A DNA stretch of 64,000 nt from Desulfotignum sp032250905 (GTDB taxonomy: Bacteria > Desulfobacterota > Desulfobacteria > Desulfobacterales > Desulfobacteraceae), in contig JAVVEQ010000006.1 of assembly GCA_032250905.1 (NCBI GenBank), positions 1-64,000 on the forward strand, given 5' to 3'. The notes beneath the pieces were generated by a model. That model had not been told where the DNA came from and made no database searches. It worked only from the letters and a program-made list of their open reading frames with translations. Position numbers and translations under genes: made by a program. Positions 25,457 through 34,658 of this stretch are shown here, piece after piece (the first letter of the stretch is position 1; the number at the start of each line of letters is the position of its first letter).

Positions 25457-27487
25457 TCAATATTTTAATCGGGCGTAATAGGATTTTTTTGATGCGTGCA
25501 TGGCATCTTCCAGGGTCAGAATCCCATTGCTGTTCAATATCGGGATCAGTTTCAGAAAAATTTCCGCCGTGGTCAATGCATCCCCCAGCGCCGTGTGCCG
25601 ACCAATGATAGAGATTCCCAAGCGCCGGGCGATATTTTCCATGTCATGCTGTTCATGCACCGGATGCAGTATGGCAGACAGCAGCAGGGTATCCAGTACC
25701 GGGGTGGTGAACCGGACCCGGGTGGCCTGTTCCTTGAGTTTGAGCAGCTTCATGTCGAAAGCGATGTTGTGTCCCACCAGCACGGTGTCGGACACAAACT
25801 GCCTGAACCGGGGCAGGACCTTTTCAATGGGGTCCTTTTCCGCCACCATTTCCTGGTTGATGCCATGAATCCGGTAGGACGCCACCGGTATATCCCGCCT
25901 GGGGTCCACCAGTTCTTCAAACACCTCGTCGGACAAAATCCGGCTGTTCACAATTCTCACCGCACCCATGGAGATGATCTCGTCCCCCCCTTCCGGGTTC
26001 AGCCCCGTGGTTTCCGTGTCAAACACCGTATAGGACAGATCGGTAAGGCGTGTGTCCAGCAGGTTCCGTTTATCGTCTCTGATCTTGAACAGGTCGAAAT
26101 CGTAAAATTCCGGCCGTGCACCGGATAAAACCGGTGTCCGGTGGGAGGTCGCAGACGGTTCAGTGGATTTTTTCATGGATAAAATGATGTGGGAAAAGTG
26201 CGTATCGACCGATTCCGGGACATCGAGCCGGGCATTGTTGAGTGTCAGAATGGATCTAAAACCGGGCAGGGCGTTGATGGTTGTCTTTATGATGGCGTCC
26301 AGGCCCGGTCTGTCCACGGGAACACCATCCCAGGTGATGTCGAAGCGTATCCGGCCGGAAGCATCGGTGACGGTCAGGTCGAATTCAATGGCATAGGTCC
26401 AGTCTGCAAGTGTTTTGAACAGAAACGCAATCGCCCGGCTGAAAGAATAGGTGTCTGCCATGATCCGTTCATTCCGGGGGATGTTGTGCACGTTGACCCT
26501 GATATCATGGGATCGGGCTGTCAGTTTCTGGATTTTGAAAAGAAACGGGCCAAGATTGAGCCGGGACAGGGGCAGGCTGGAAAGATACGTATTCTGGATC
26601 GTATCGGACAGGTGTTGAAATTTTTGTTCAGCAGCACTCTGTTTTTCAAGAAAGCCGTGAAAATCAGACAGATCCCGCTGCATGGATCTGAAATTTTCAA
26701 CATCCCGGGTAATATCGAGGATGGCCAGAATAAATCCGGTGATCTGGTTGGTTTTGTCCAGGACCGGGATGGCCTCCATGCTGACCAGACTGTGATCCCC
26801 TATGGGGGTGATGAAAAAGGACCCGGTACTGTTTTCTCCCAGGGCCAGCTGTTCATGGATTTCTTCCATGGCATGGGAAATCAGGTCCTTGTCCACCAGA
26901 TGGAAGATGGATCGGCCCAGTCCCATGAATTGTTCGGTTTTTTCCCGGGCCATGGCGCGGGTGAAGATATTTTTTGCCAAAGAGTTGTACAACAGTATCC
27001 GGCCGTTCTGGTTGCAGATGATCACTCCCTGGGGCAGTTCGCCCATAATGGCTGCCAGCAGGTTTCTTTCCTGTTCGGTCTCCTTTCTGGCCGCCACCAT
27101 CTGCGTTTTGATGTCCTGGTTCAATTTTTCAAACGTGTCGGCAAAGGTATTGATGGTCCGGGCCAGGGCCTGGATATCCAGGTTCCCGGTGACAGGAATG
27201 CGCAAAGACGGGTTGGAAGCATAAATCAGGGCCAGATCTCCGGAAATTTTTTTGACCGGTTTGATGTAATTGGCGTACACCAGATCGGACAATGCCCAGA
27301 ACACCAGGGCGAGCAGCAGGCCGCCCGTCAGCACCACCACCAGGTGATCCCTGATCAGGGTGATCACCGTCTGCGTCTGGCCGGGGGTCAGTTGAAACCA
27401 GATATACAGGGCCATGCCCGTGAGAATCATCAAGATGATACCGGCGGCGGTCAGAGCGAAAATCCAGAATCGGCGGCTCAGGGTCAT
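25457..27487 (-). CDS. Membrane PAS-sensor fused to DnaQ-type 3'-5' exonuclease
   Basis: About 676 residues. Two membrane segments (about 5-25 and 40-65) enclose a short periplasmic loop, followed by a HAMP-like linker, a PAS domain (about 145-250: LPQGVIICNQNGRILLYNSLAKNIF), a degenerate histidine-kinase-like ATPase region without a recognisable N box, and at about 485-665 a DEDDh exonuclease: FDTETTGL, HGINQEMV, GHNIAFDMKLL, RHTALGDALTTAEIF. A sensor module thus ends in a nuclease instead of a kinase core. The family is typically found beside actP-like symporters and CBS-DUF294 proteins, as here. The start may also be a GTG at 27520; neither start has a good ribosome site. Confidence 0.85.
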   Translation of the reverse strand: MTLSRRFWIFALTAAGIILMILTGMALYIWFQLTPGQTQTVITLIRDHLVVVLTGGLLLALVFWALSDLVYANYIKPVKKISGDLALIYASNPSLRIPVTGNLDIQALARTINTFADTFEKLNQDIKTQMVAARKETEQERNLLAAIMGELPQGVIICNQNGRILLYNSLAKNIFTRAMAREKTEQFMGLGRSIFHLVDKDLISHAMEEIHEQLALGENSTGSFFITPIGDHSLVSMEAIPVLDKTNQITGFILAILDITRDVENFRSMQRDLSDFHGFLEKQSAAEQKFQHLSDTIQNTYLSSLPLSRLNLGPFLFKIQKLTARSHDIRVNVHNIPRNERIMADTYSFSRAIAFLFKTLADWTYAIEFDLTVTDASGRIRFDITWDGVPVDRPGLDAIIKTTINALPGFRSILTLNNARLDVPESVDTHFSHIILSMKKSTEPSATSHRTPVLSGARPEFYDFDLFKIRDDKRNLLDTRLTDLSYTVFDTETTGLNPEGGDEIISMGAVRIVNSRILSDEVFEELVDPRRDIPVASYRIHGINQEMVAEKDPIEKVLPRFRQFVSDTVLVGHNIAFDMKLLKLKEQATRVRFTTPVLDTLLLSAILHPVHEQHDMENIARRLGISIIGRHTALGDALTTAEIFLKLIPILNSNGILTLEDAMHASKKSYYARLKY

Positions 27488-27567
27488 GGTGCATAAACAG
27501 GAAGAATTCCGGTCACACAACGGTGTCCGGAATTCTTCATCAAAAGGTTAAGAATCAAATCCAGGGA

Positions 27568-27654
27568 CTATCCCCACCATCCCCAGCCGAAAGAACATAC
27601 AAACAAAATGCAGAAAATGAGGGTTGCAATGAGATATTTGTCTTCCAAAGCCAT
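27568..27654 (-). CDS. Symporter-associated small membrane peptide, 28 residues
   Basis: A tiny gene that standard callers miss: ATG at 27654 preceded seven bases upstream by a strong AAGGAGG, then 28 codons to TAG. The peptide begins MALEDKYLI and is one hydrophobic segment ending in FGWGWWG. It lies 47 bp downstream of the symporter gene on the same strand. It resembles in size, position and layout the small accessory peptides known next to sodium:solute symporters in Desulfobacterota and is probably a subunit or regulator of the transporter. Confidence 0.72.
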   Translation of the reverse strand: MALEDKYLIATLIFCILFVCSFGWGWWG

Positions 27655-27701
27655 GGTTGCCTCCTTGTAATTTTAGATGTCTGTTTTCCGGGGTGTCCGG
27701 A

Positions 27702-29486
27702 TCAATCGTCCGCTTCCTTGGTAACATCCATGGTTTCCTCATCGGCCCGCCGGATCTGTTCGGCTGATGTGGTTGACATTTCCGCTTTAAAGCACAGACC
27801 CCACATCATCACGATACCCAGGATCCACCACAAGATCTGCCAGGACCAGATGGGCGGGAACCCGGCAAAGGAGATAGCTTTGTTGCCGATGAGCACGCCC
27901 GGACCCAGTGCCATGAAATACCAGACCGGCACAGCGATTTTCATATAACCACGCCAGCGTTTGCCTTTTTCAGAGGGGCCGTCAATGGAGTTGAGCCATT
28001 CCCGGATCTCTTTCTGCCGGGCAATGGTCTCCTCGCTGTCCTTGATGCCCAGGCCCCGGCACAGGTAAGCCACGCCCAGTCCCACAAAAATGCCCCATCC
28101 AGCCGTGTGGATGGACAGCGGGTATTTCCAGACATAATAAGTGAGGAAACAGGCAATGATGGCGCTGATCAAACCCAGGACCACGCCGACGCTTGGGAAC
28201 CGGAATCCCCAGTGGACCCCTAACAGGCACACGTACATGATGGTACCGAAAGCGGTGGCAAACCCGCCGATCATAACGATAGCATCAGTGGAGGTCAACG
28301 ATACCACCACGGCGGCCACCGCCAGAATGGTGGCAAAGATCCGGTTGGTCCAGATCTGCTCGGAGTGAGATCCGCCCTGTTTTCTGACATACCGCCACCA
28401 CACATCCCGCTGGATGATGGTGCCGCCGGTTCCGATGTAAGGTGCCGCGGTGGAGTGGATGGCTGCGATGGCCCCCATGAACACCAGGCCCAGCACCGGA
28501 CCGGGCAGGAACTTGGTCATGAGCATGGGAACCACGTCACCGTCAACTTGAGGCGCCAGTTTGCCGGCCTCCATCAGAATCCGGGCGCCCATGCCCTGGA
28601 ATGCGGTGAAAAAGAAAAGGGCCAGGCCCACGATAAAGGTGGACATAAACACCTGCTGCCAGGCCAGGGGCTTGGGAGAGGCAATACCGAAGTTCCAAAG
28701 GGTAAACGCCGGTGAAGACTGGATCCCCATGAGGGCGAACATGTAGGTGAGTATCATCACCGCAGTCCATCCGCCGGTCCCAAGGCCGAAGTGAATCAGG
28801 CCCGGCACCTGCATGTATTTGTCCTCGATTCCGCCCAGAGAGGCCGAAAATCCGGACCATCCGCCGAACAGAGGACTGGTGATGGTGTAAAAACCCAGCA
28901 GAATGATGCCGCCCACCAGCAGGCAGAACTGAAGCACCCCCACCCAGGTGGAGGCCTTAAGACCACCGGTGACCACATAGAACCACACGATGGCGGCCAT
29001 GAAAATCAGGCCGATCGTTTCAGGCACGCCGGCGGCCCAGTAGAACAGTTTGGCTGCGGCAATGAGCTGAAGTCCTGAGTAAAAAATGGAGTAGAGAAAC
29101 GCTGCCAGCACCGTCAGCCACCTGACCGCTTCATTGTTGTAATAATAAGCGAACATGTCTCCGGGGGTAATGAACCCGTAGCGCTTGCCCATCAGCCAGT
29201 TTCGCTTGGCAAAGAACGCGCCGGTGATCGGGATGGTGAGCACGTAAAAGGAAGCAAAAGCATATACCAGCCCGGCCTTCCAGATCAGACCCGGATGGCC
29301 GATAAAGGTCCATCCTGAAAACGAGGCAGCCGTGGCTGCCATCAAAAAAGCAATAAACGGAATGGAGCGACCGGCAATGGCATAACCCGAAGCTTTTTTT
29401 TCAGAGAAAAATCCTTTCAGGCCCCACCAGAAACAGTAGATGATGTACAGTACCAGAAAAATCCAAACCCAAATTTTTGGATCCAT
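27702..29486 (-). CDS. actP: Sodium:solute symporter, ActP-like
   Basis: A 594-residue SSS-family transporter with 13-14 membrane segments. Conserved parts are the start of the family domain (GLKGFFSEKKASGYAIAGRSIPFI), AATAASFSGWTFIGHPGLIWKAG, a PFVT-like region KRYGFITPGDMF and AIAAIHSTAAPYIGTGGTIIQRD for sodium binding. Context with PrpE, Acs, CBS-DUF294 and the PAS-exonuclease strongly suggests uptake of acetate or propionate, the usual substrates of ActP-type transporters in this setting. The gene symbol is by similarity to that group. Confidence 0.8.
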   Translation of the reverse strand: MDPKIWVWIFLVLYIIYCFWWGLKGFFSEKKASGYAIAGRSIPFIAFLMAATAASFSGWTFIGHPGLIWKAGLVYAFASFYVLTIPITGAFFAKRNWLMGKRYGFITPGDMFAYYYNNEAVRWLTVLAAFLYSIFYSGLQLIAAAKLFYWAAGVPETIGLIFMAAIVWFYVVTGGLKASTWVGVLQFCLLVGGIILLGFYTITSPLFGGWSGFSASLGGIEDKYMQVPGLIHFGLGTGGWTAVMILTYMFALMGIQSSPAFTLWNFGIASPKPLAWQQVFMSTFIVGLALFFFTAFQGMGARILMEAGKLAPQVDGDVVPMLMTKFLPGPVLGLVFMGAIAAIHSTAAPYIGTGGTIIQRDVWWRYVRKQGGSHSEQIWTNRIFATILAVAAVVVSLTSTDAIVMIGGFATAFGTIMYVCLLGVHWGFRFPSVGVVLGLISAIIACFLTYYVWKYPLSIHTAGWGIFVGLGVAYLCRGLGIKDSEETIARQKEIREWLNSIDGPSEKGKRWRGYMKIAVPVWYFMALGPGVLIGNKAISFAGFPPIWSWQILWWILGIVMMWGLCFKAEMSTTSAEQIRRADEETMDVTKEADD

Positions 29487-29527
29487 AACTTGTTCCCTCC
29501 TGTTGTCTCATTATTGAGAATTGATCG

Positions 29528-29541
29528 GATCATGCATGATC
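29528..29541. promoter_or_regulatory. 14-bp perfect palindrome upstream of the symporter
   Basis: GATCATGCATGATC lies 42 bp upstream of the symporter start, in the gap after prpE. It could be an operator; no binding protein can be named. Confidence 0.35.
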
Positions 29542-29549
29542 ATCATAAA

Positions 29550-29573
29550 TCAGGGCATCATCAGGGCATACAT
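29550..29573 (-). other. Seven-codon mini open frame with strong ribosome site
   Basis: GGGAGGTGAT directly precedes ATG and a 7-residue frame (MYALMMP, stop TGA) in the leader of the symporter gene. Two further ATGs overlap it. It may be a leader peptide or the remnant of a small gene; nothing shows which. Confidence 0.3.
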
Positions 29574-29625
29574 ATCACCTCCCTTCTCTGTTTGAATGAC
29601 TGCACCTATATACAAACGGTTTTTA

Positions 29626-31527
29626 TCATGCCTGTCTGCCATATCCGATCTTCCCCAGAGAGAGTTCAATTTCCTCCAGGATGGTGTCGTCGTCGATGGT
29701 AGCGGGAACCTTGTATTCTTTTTTGTCGGCAATGGCCCGCATGGTGCCCCGCAAAATCTTGCCGGATCGCGTCTTGGGCAGGCGCTGCACCACCACCGCC
29801 TTTTTGAAAGCGGCCACCGGTCCGATGGTGTCCCGGACCTGCTGCACCACTTCTTTAATAATTTCGTCATGGTCCCGGTCCACGCCGGCGTTGAGAACCA
29901 CAAGCCCTAAGGGCACCTGGCCCTTGAGGCTGTCCTCCACGCCCATGACCGCGCATTCGGCCACATCCGGGTGCCCGGCGATCACTTCTTCCATGGCGCC
30001 GGTGGACAGGCGGTGGCCGGCCACGTTGATGATGTCGTCGGTTCGCGCCATGACAAACACATATCCTTCTTCGTCAATGTATCCGGCATCCGCGGTTTCA
30101 TAATACCCGGGAAAGGTGGCCAGGTACGCAGAGATATACCGGTCATCATTCTGCCACAGCGTGGGCAGGGTGCCCGGCGGCAGGGGCAGTTTCCCAACAA
30201 TCGCCCCGATTTCACCCGGTCCTACCGGTTGTCCCGCCTCATTCAGCACAGTCAGGTCCCAGCCAGGAACCGCTTTGGTGGGGGACCCGGGCTTGACCGG
30301 GAACTGATGGAGCCCCACGCAGTTGGCGGCAATGGCCCACCCGGTTTCGGTTTGCCACCAGTGGTCGATCACCGGGATTTTCAGGCTGTTCTCTGCCCAT
30401 GAAAGGGTGTCCGGGTCGGTTCTTTCTCCAGCCAGAAACAGGTATTTGAAATGGGACAGGTCGAAATCGCCCATCATCAGGGCCCTCGGATCCTGCTGCT
30501 TGATGGCCCTGAATGCAGTCGGGGCCGTGAACATGGTTTTTACCTTATGCTGGGAAATAACCCGCCAGAACGCGGAGGCATCCGGGGTTCCCACGGGTTT
30601 GCCTTCGTACAGGATGGTGGTGCAGCCCTTGAACAGGGGGGCATAAACAATATAGGAATGCCCCACCACCCAGCCGATGTCTGATGCGGCCCAGTAAACA
30701 TCCCCGGTTTCGATACCGTAGATTGCGCTCATGGTCCACTTGAGGGCCACCATGTGGCCGCCGGTGTCCCGGACAATGCCTTTGGGTTGTCCCGTAGTGC
30801 CTGAGGTGTAAAGAATATACAGAGGATCGGTGGCAGCCACGGGAACACAGTCGGCTGGTTCCGCCTGTGCTGTCACCTCGTCCCAGTCATAATCCCTTCC
30901 CGGCTGCATCTGTGCCGCTGCCTGGGGCCGCTGAAAAATGATACAGGATTCCGGCTTGGTATCGGACAGGTCAATGGCCTTGTCCAGCAGTGGCTTGTAT
31001 TCGATCACCCGTTTGACCTCGATGCCGCAGGAGGCGGACACGATCACTCTGGGTTTGGCATCGTTGATGCGGGTGGCCAGCTCATGGGCTGCAAACCCGC
31101 CGAACACAACGGAATGGATTGCCCCGATGCGGGCGCAGGCCAGCATGGCGAACACGGCCTGGGGAATCATGGGCATGTAGATTATCACCCGGTCCCCTTT
31201 TTCCACCCCCCGGTCCTTGAGGGCCCCGGCAAATCGGGCCACCTGGTCCTTCAGGTCTTTATACGTATAGGTGGTGATGGTATCGGTCACCGGGCTGTCA
31301 TAGATAATGGCAGCCTGATCCCCCCTGCCTTCGTCTACATGCAGGTCCACCGCGTTGTAGCAGGTGTTGGTCTCTCCGCCGGCAAACCACCGGTAAAACG
31401 GCTTGTTACTGTCATCCAGGACCTTGTCCCATTTTTTGTACCAGTGGCATGTTTCCGCAATGGGCCCCCAGAATCCTTCCGGGTCGTTGATGGACTGGTC
31501 ATGGGCATTATCATACAGATTGGACAT
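29626..31527 (-). CDS. prpE: Propionate-CoA ligase (PrpE type)
   Basis: A 633-residue AMP-forming acyl-CoA synthetase. The N-terminus (DPEGFWGPIAETCHWYKKW, then DDSNKPFYRWFAGGETNTCYN) is that of PrpE rather than Acs. The AMP-binding motif YTSGTTGQPKGIV is near residue 246, the WWQTETGW motif near 402, and the C-terminal RSGKILRG Lys that forms the acyl-adenylate near 600. It activates propionate, possibly also acetate or other short acids, for entry into central metabolism. It is 31 bp downstream of acs in the same operon, before the symporter. Confidence 0.88.
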   Translation of the reverse strand: MSNLYDNAHDQSINDPEGFWGPIAETCHWYKKWDKVLDDSNKPFYRWFAGGETNTCYNAVDLHVDEGRGDQAAIIYDSPVTDTITTYTYKDLKDQVARFAGALKDRGVEKGDRVIIYMPMIPQAVFAMLACARIGAIHSVVFGGFAAHELATRINDAKPRVIVSASCGIEVKRVIEYKPLLDKAIDLSDTKPESCIIFQRPQAAAQMQPGRDYDWDEVTAQAEPADCVPVAATDPLYILYTSGTTGQPKGIVRDTGGHMVALKWTMSAIYGIETGDVYWAASDIGWVVGHSYIVYAPLFKGCTTILYEGKPVGTPDASAFWRVISQHKVKTMFTAPTAFRAIKQQDPRALMMGDFDLSHFKYLFLAGERTDPDTLSWAENSLKIPVIDHWWQTETGWAIAANCVGLHQFPVKPGSPTKAVPGWDLTVLNEAGQPVGPGEIGAIVGKLPLPPGTLPTLWQNDDRYISAYLATFPGYYETADAGYIDEEGYVFVMARTDDIINVAGHRLSTGAMEEVIAGHPDVAECAVMGVEDSLKGQVPLGLVVLNAGVDRDHDEIIKEVVQQVRDTIGPVAAFKKAVVVQRLPKTRSGKILRGTMRAIADKKEYKVPATIDDDTILEEIELSLGKIGYGRQA

Positions 31528-31558
31528 GGTATTCCCTCCTCACGTTATCCGCGCAGCA

Positions 31559-33589
31559 TTATTTTTGAACCATGTTTTTGATCTCTTCCACCACTTCCGG
31601 GTTGGCCAGGGTCATGACATCCCCCACATCGCCTCTGTTGGAGATAGCTCCCAGAACCCGGCGCATGATCTTGCCGGACCTTGTTTTGGGCATATCCGGC
31701 ACCAGCCAGACTTTTCGCGGTTTGGCGATTTTGCCGATCTGGTCGCACACTGCGTCAGAGATTTTCTTTGCCAGTTCCTCTGTCGGCTGGATACCGGTTT
31801 TCAGGGCGATGTACAGATCCGGTTCCTTACCCTTGATCTCGTGGGCCACCGGCACCACGGCGGCTTCCGCCACCTCTTCCACCACCAGGGCCGCGGACTC
31901 GATCTCCTTGGTGCCCAGGCGGTGCCCCGATACATTGATGACGTCATCGATCCGTCCCAGGATCCGGAAATAGCCGTCTTCCGCCATCATGGCGGCATCT
32001 CCGGCCAGGTAGGGCCAGTCTCTCCAGTCCTTGCTCTCCGGATTTCTGCACACCGGTGCAAAATAGGTGTCCACAAACCGCTGGCGGTCTCCCCAGATGG
32101 TCTGGAACTGGCCTGGCCAGGGGTTGCGGATACAGATATTACCGGCAATGCCGATTTCTGTGATCTCATTGCCTTCATCATCCAGAATAAAGGGATGGAT
32201 GCCCGGAACTCCGGGGCCTGCACTGCCTGGTTTCATGGGTTTGATGCCCGGCACGGTGGAGCACAGGAACCCGCCGGTTTCCGTCTGCCACCAGGTGTCC
32301 ACGATAATGGCCTCGCCTTTGCCCACGGCACTTTCATACCATTTCCACACTTCCGGCTCGATGGGTTCACCCACGGTGGTCATGTGTTTGAAATGATAGG
32401 TGTATTTGGCCGGTTCATCGGGTCCCAGTTTTCTCAGGGCACGGATGGCGGTGGGAGCGGTGTGGAAGATGTTGACATCCAGTTCCTGGGCGATGCGCCA
32501 GGACCGGCCGGCATCCGGATAGGTAGGCACCCCTTCGTAGATCACGGTGGAGGCGCACAGGGCCAGAGGGCCGTATACGATGAAGGAATGGCCGGTGATC
32601 CAGCCGATGTCCGCCATGCACCAGTAGACATCTTCCGGATGAATATCCTGAATATATTTGGACATGGCCGTGACATAGGCCAGGTATCCACCGGTGCCGT
32701 GCTGGCACCCCTTGGGTTTGCCGGTGGTGCCGCTGGTGTACATGAGAAACAGCGGGTCTTCAGACAGCATCTTTTCCGGTTCGATGCGTTTGCCATAGTG
32801 ATTTTTCAGCTCTTCATTCACAAATACATCCCTGCCGTCCAGCATGGGGGTGGAGGAGGAGTTTTTGCCCGGATAGCGCTGCCAAACCAGGACTTTATCC
32901 ACCACCTGCCCCTGTTTTTCGGAAATCTTGACGGCTTGGTCCGCATGCTGCTTGTGGTTGAGCAGTTTGCCGGCCCGGTAATAGGCATCCATGGTGATGA
33001 GGACCCGGGAATTGGAATCCACGATCCGGTCGGCACAGGCAGAGGCCGAGAATCCCCCGAACACCACGGAATGAATCACTCCGAGTCTGGCACAGGCCAG
33101 CATGGTGATGGGCAGCTCGGCCGACATGGGCATGTGTATGGTGACCCGGTCCCCGCGCTTAAGTCCGGCAAAGTCCCGCAGCAGAGAGGCGAATTCATTG
33201 ACCCGGACATACAGTTCCTGGTAGGTGATATGGTCGATCCGTTCTTCTTCCAGTTCGGGGACAAAATGGATGGCGGTCTTGTTCTTGTTGTCTTTCAGAT
33301 GGCGGTCGATACAGTTGTAACTGGCGTTGATCAGACCGCCTTTAAACCACTTGTAACAGGGCGCGTCACTGGTATCCAGGACTTCGTCCCAGTATTTGTA
33401 CCAGGTGAGCATTTCAGCAAAATCAGTGTAATAATCCGGAAAATTGTCCAGGCTGAACCGGTCATAGATGGCCGGATCGGTCAGGTTGGCCTGGCCGATG
33501 AATTTGGGGGAAGGATAGTAATATTCCTCTTCCTTCCAGTGGACAGCGATCTGGGCTTCCGTGGTTTCGACAACGTCTTTTCTGCTCAT
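31559..33589 (-). CDS. acs: Acetate-CoA ligase, AMP-forming
   Basis: A 676-residue acyl-CoA synthetase. It has the ACAS N-terminal domain (YDRFSLDNFPDYYTDFAEMLTWYKYWDEVLD), YTSGTTGKPKG (about 265), DTWWQTETGG (about 425), GRIDDVINVSGHRLGT and the C-terminal TRSGKIMRR Lys loop. The ATG at 33589 was chosen because AAAGGAG lies seven bases upstream and the conserved region starts there. Acetyl-CoA and propionyl-CoA synthetases next to an ActP-type transporter make a short-chain fatty acid assimilation operon. The gene heads it, after a 412-bp divergent gap. Confidence 0.9.
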   Translation of the reverse strand: MSRKDVVETTEAQIAVHWKEEEYYYPSPKFIGQANLTDPAIYDRFSLDNFPDYYTDFAEMLTWYKYWDEVLDTSDAPCYKWFKGGLINASYNCIDRHLKDNKNKTAIHFVPELEEERIDHITYQELYVRVNEFASLLRDFAGLKRGDRVTIHMPMSAELPITMLACARLGVIHSVVFGGFSASACADRIVDSNSRVLITMDAYYRAGKLLNHKQHADQAVKISEKQGQVVDKVLVWQRYPGKNSSSTPMLDGRDVFVNEELKNHYGKRIEPEKMLSEDPLFLMYTSGTTGKPKGCQHGTGGYLAYVTAMSKYIQDIHPEDVYWCMADIGWITGHSFIVYGPLALCASTVIYEGVPTYPDAGRSWRIAQELDVNIFHTAPTAIRALRKLGPDEPAKYTYHFKHMTTVGEPIEPEVWKWYESAVGKGEAIIVDTWWQTETGGFLCSTVPGIKPMKPGSAGPGVPGIHPFILDDEGNEITEIGIAGNICIRNPWPGQFQTIWGDRQRFVDTYFAPVCRNPESKDWRDWPYLAGDAAMMAEDGYFRILGRIDDVINVSGHRLGTKEIESAALVVEEVAEAAVVPVAHEIKGKEPDLYIALKTGIQPTEELAKKISDAVCDQIGKIAKPRKVWLVPDMPKTRSGKIMRRVLGAISNRGDVGDVMTLANPEVVEEIKNMVQK

Positions 33590-34001
33590 GCGGATCTCCT
33601 TTGTTATGGTTTTAATTATCTGAAAGAATATAATATCTTTTGATAACTGCCGGACATTTATCGCCGCCATTTCAACAAGATATTATCCCCAAAGGGTTCG
33701 TATGCGAAATCACAAGCACTCGGTAAAATCCGGGTGAATTATGTCAGTTTTGTCTACCGGTTCAGAAGCAAGCAGCGTTCAGCGAGATAGTGAGAATTAA
33801 AATTATTTACTGAATTGTATTTATATAATTGTTATCACTAATTCATATCGGCGGATGAAGTCAATGAAAAAATTCATTTTTTTTAAAAAAATTTGGGTGT
33901 CCCCTGTTGCCGGAAAAAATCATTGCCATGAAAAGGGCGGGCAGGTATAGTCAATGGGCGGGATAACATACGGCAACCAGAAAAAACAATAAGGATTTAA
34001 A
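33590..34001. other. Divergent intergenic region between acs and the LUD gene
   Basis: About 410 bp, AT-rich compared with its neighbours, without a gene. It must contain promoters in both directions. I see no convincing sigma-54 element or terminator and no structured RNA that I recognise. Confidence 0.5.
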
Positions 34002-34655
34002 ATGAAACAACCGATTGATAATTATTGGCAGTTAAAACTTCATGCAGTCAAGGAAGCCCTCGAAAAGAACCGGTTCGAGGGCTTTTTTGCCGAAACGGCT
34101 GCAGATGCTAAAGATCTGGCCCTGAATCAAATTATTCCGGCGCTGGACATTAAAACCGTTTCATGGGGAGGGTCCATGTCTTTTGTGGCCACCGGCCTGT
34201 TTCATACACTGATGGACAGAAAGGATCTGGAGATTATCAATACTTTTGACAAGACCCTTTCCTTTGAAGACATGATGGAAACACGGCGGCAGTCGCTGAT
34301 GGCAGACCTGTTCATCACCGGTACCAATGCCTTGACCGAAGCGGGACAGCTGGTGAATCTGGACATGATCGGCAACCGGGTGGGGGCCATGATGTGGGGA
34401 CCGAAACATGTGCTGTTGATCATTGGAAGAAACAAGCTGTGTGCGGATCTGGAAGATGCCATGTTCCGGATCAGGAATTACGCGGCCCCGGTGAATACCA
34501 TGAATCTGGATAAAAAGACCCCCTGCGCCGCCACCGGTTTCTGCCAGGACTGTGACAGCCCGGACCGGATCTGTAATTACTGGACCATTATTGAAAAATC
34601 TTTTGTGAAAAACCGGATAAAGATCATTCTGGTCAACGAAGATCTGGGGTTTTAA
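34002..34655 (+). CDS. LUD domain protein (lactate-utilization LutC/YkgG-like)
   Basis: A 217-residue protein of the LUD (DUF162) family. Typical are the N-terminal helix with LKLHAVKEALEKNRFEG, VSWGGSMSF, the LFITGTNALTEAGQLVNLDMIGNR core and the C-terminal CAATGFCQDCDSPDRIC cysteine motif of one branch. LUD proteins occur in lactate dehydrogenase complexes and as single genes with unknown roles. No LutA/LutB partners are present, so a lactate role is not supported here. It is 3 bp upstream of the DUF166 gene. Confidence 0.87.
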   Translation: MKQPIDNYWQLKLHAVKEALEKNRFEGFFAETAADAKDLALNQIIPALDIKTVSWGGSMSFVATGLFHTLMDRKDLEIINTFDKTLSFEDMMETRRQSLMADLFITGTNALTEAGQLVNLDMIGNRVGAMMWGPKHVLLIIGRNKLCADLEDAMFRIRNYAAPVNTMNLDKKTPCAATGFCQDCDSPDRICNYWTIIEKSFVKNRIKIILVNEDLGF

Positions 34656-34658
34656 ATC

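Noticed and set aside
31403..33643. A 746-codon open frame on the plus strand opposite acs
   Set aside because: It mirrors the acs coding sequence, has no ribosome site and no recognisable domain; a codon-bias artefact.
33590..34001. Sigma-54 promoter before the LUD gene (TTTGGG...GTTGCC)
   Set aside because: The spacing between the GG and GC elements is 11 instead of 10 bases, so it does not meet the consensus.
34002..34655. Assigning the LUD gene to lactate oxidation (lutC)
   Set aside because: No LutA/LutB or lactate permease genes are present and the Cys-containing tail marks a different branch.
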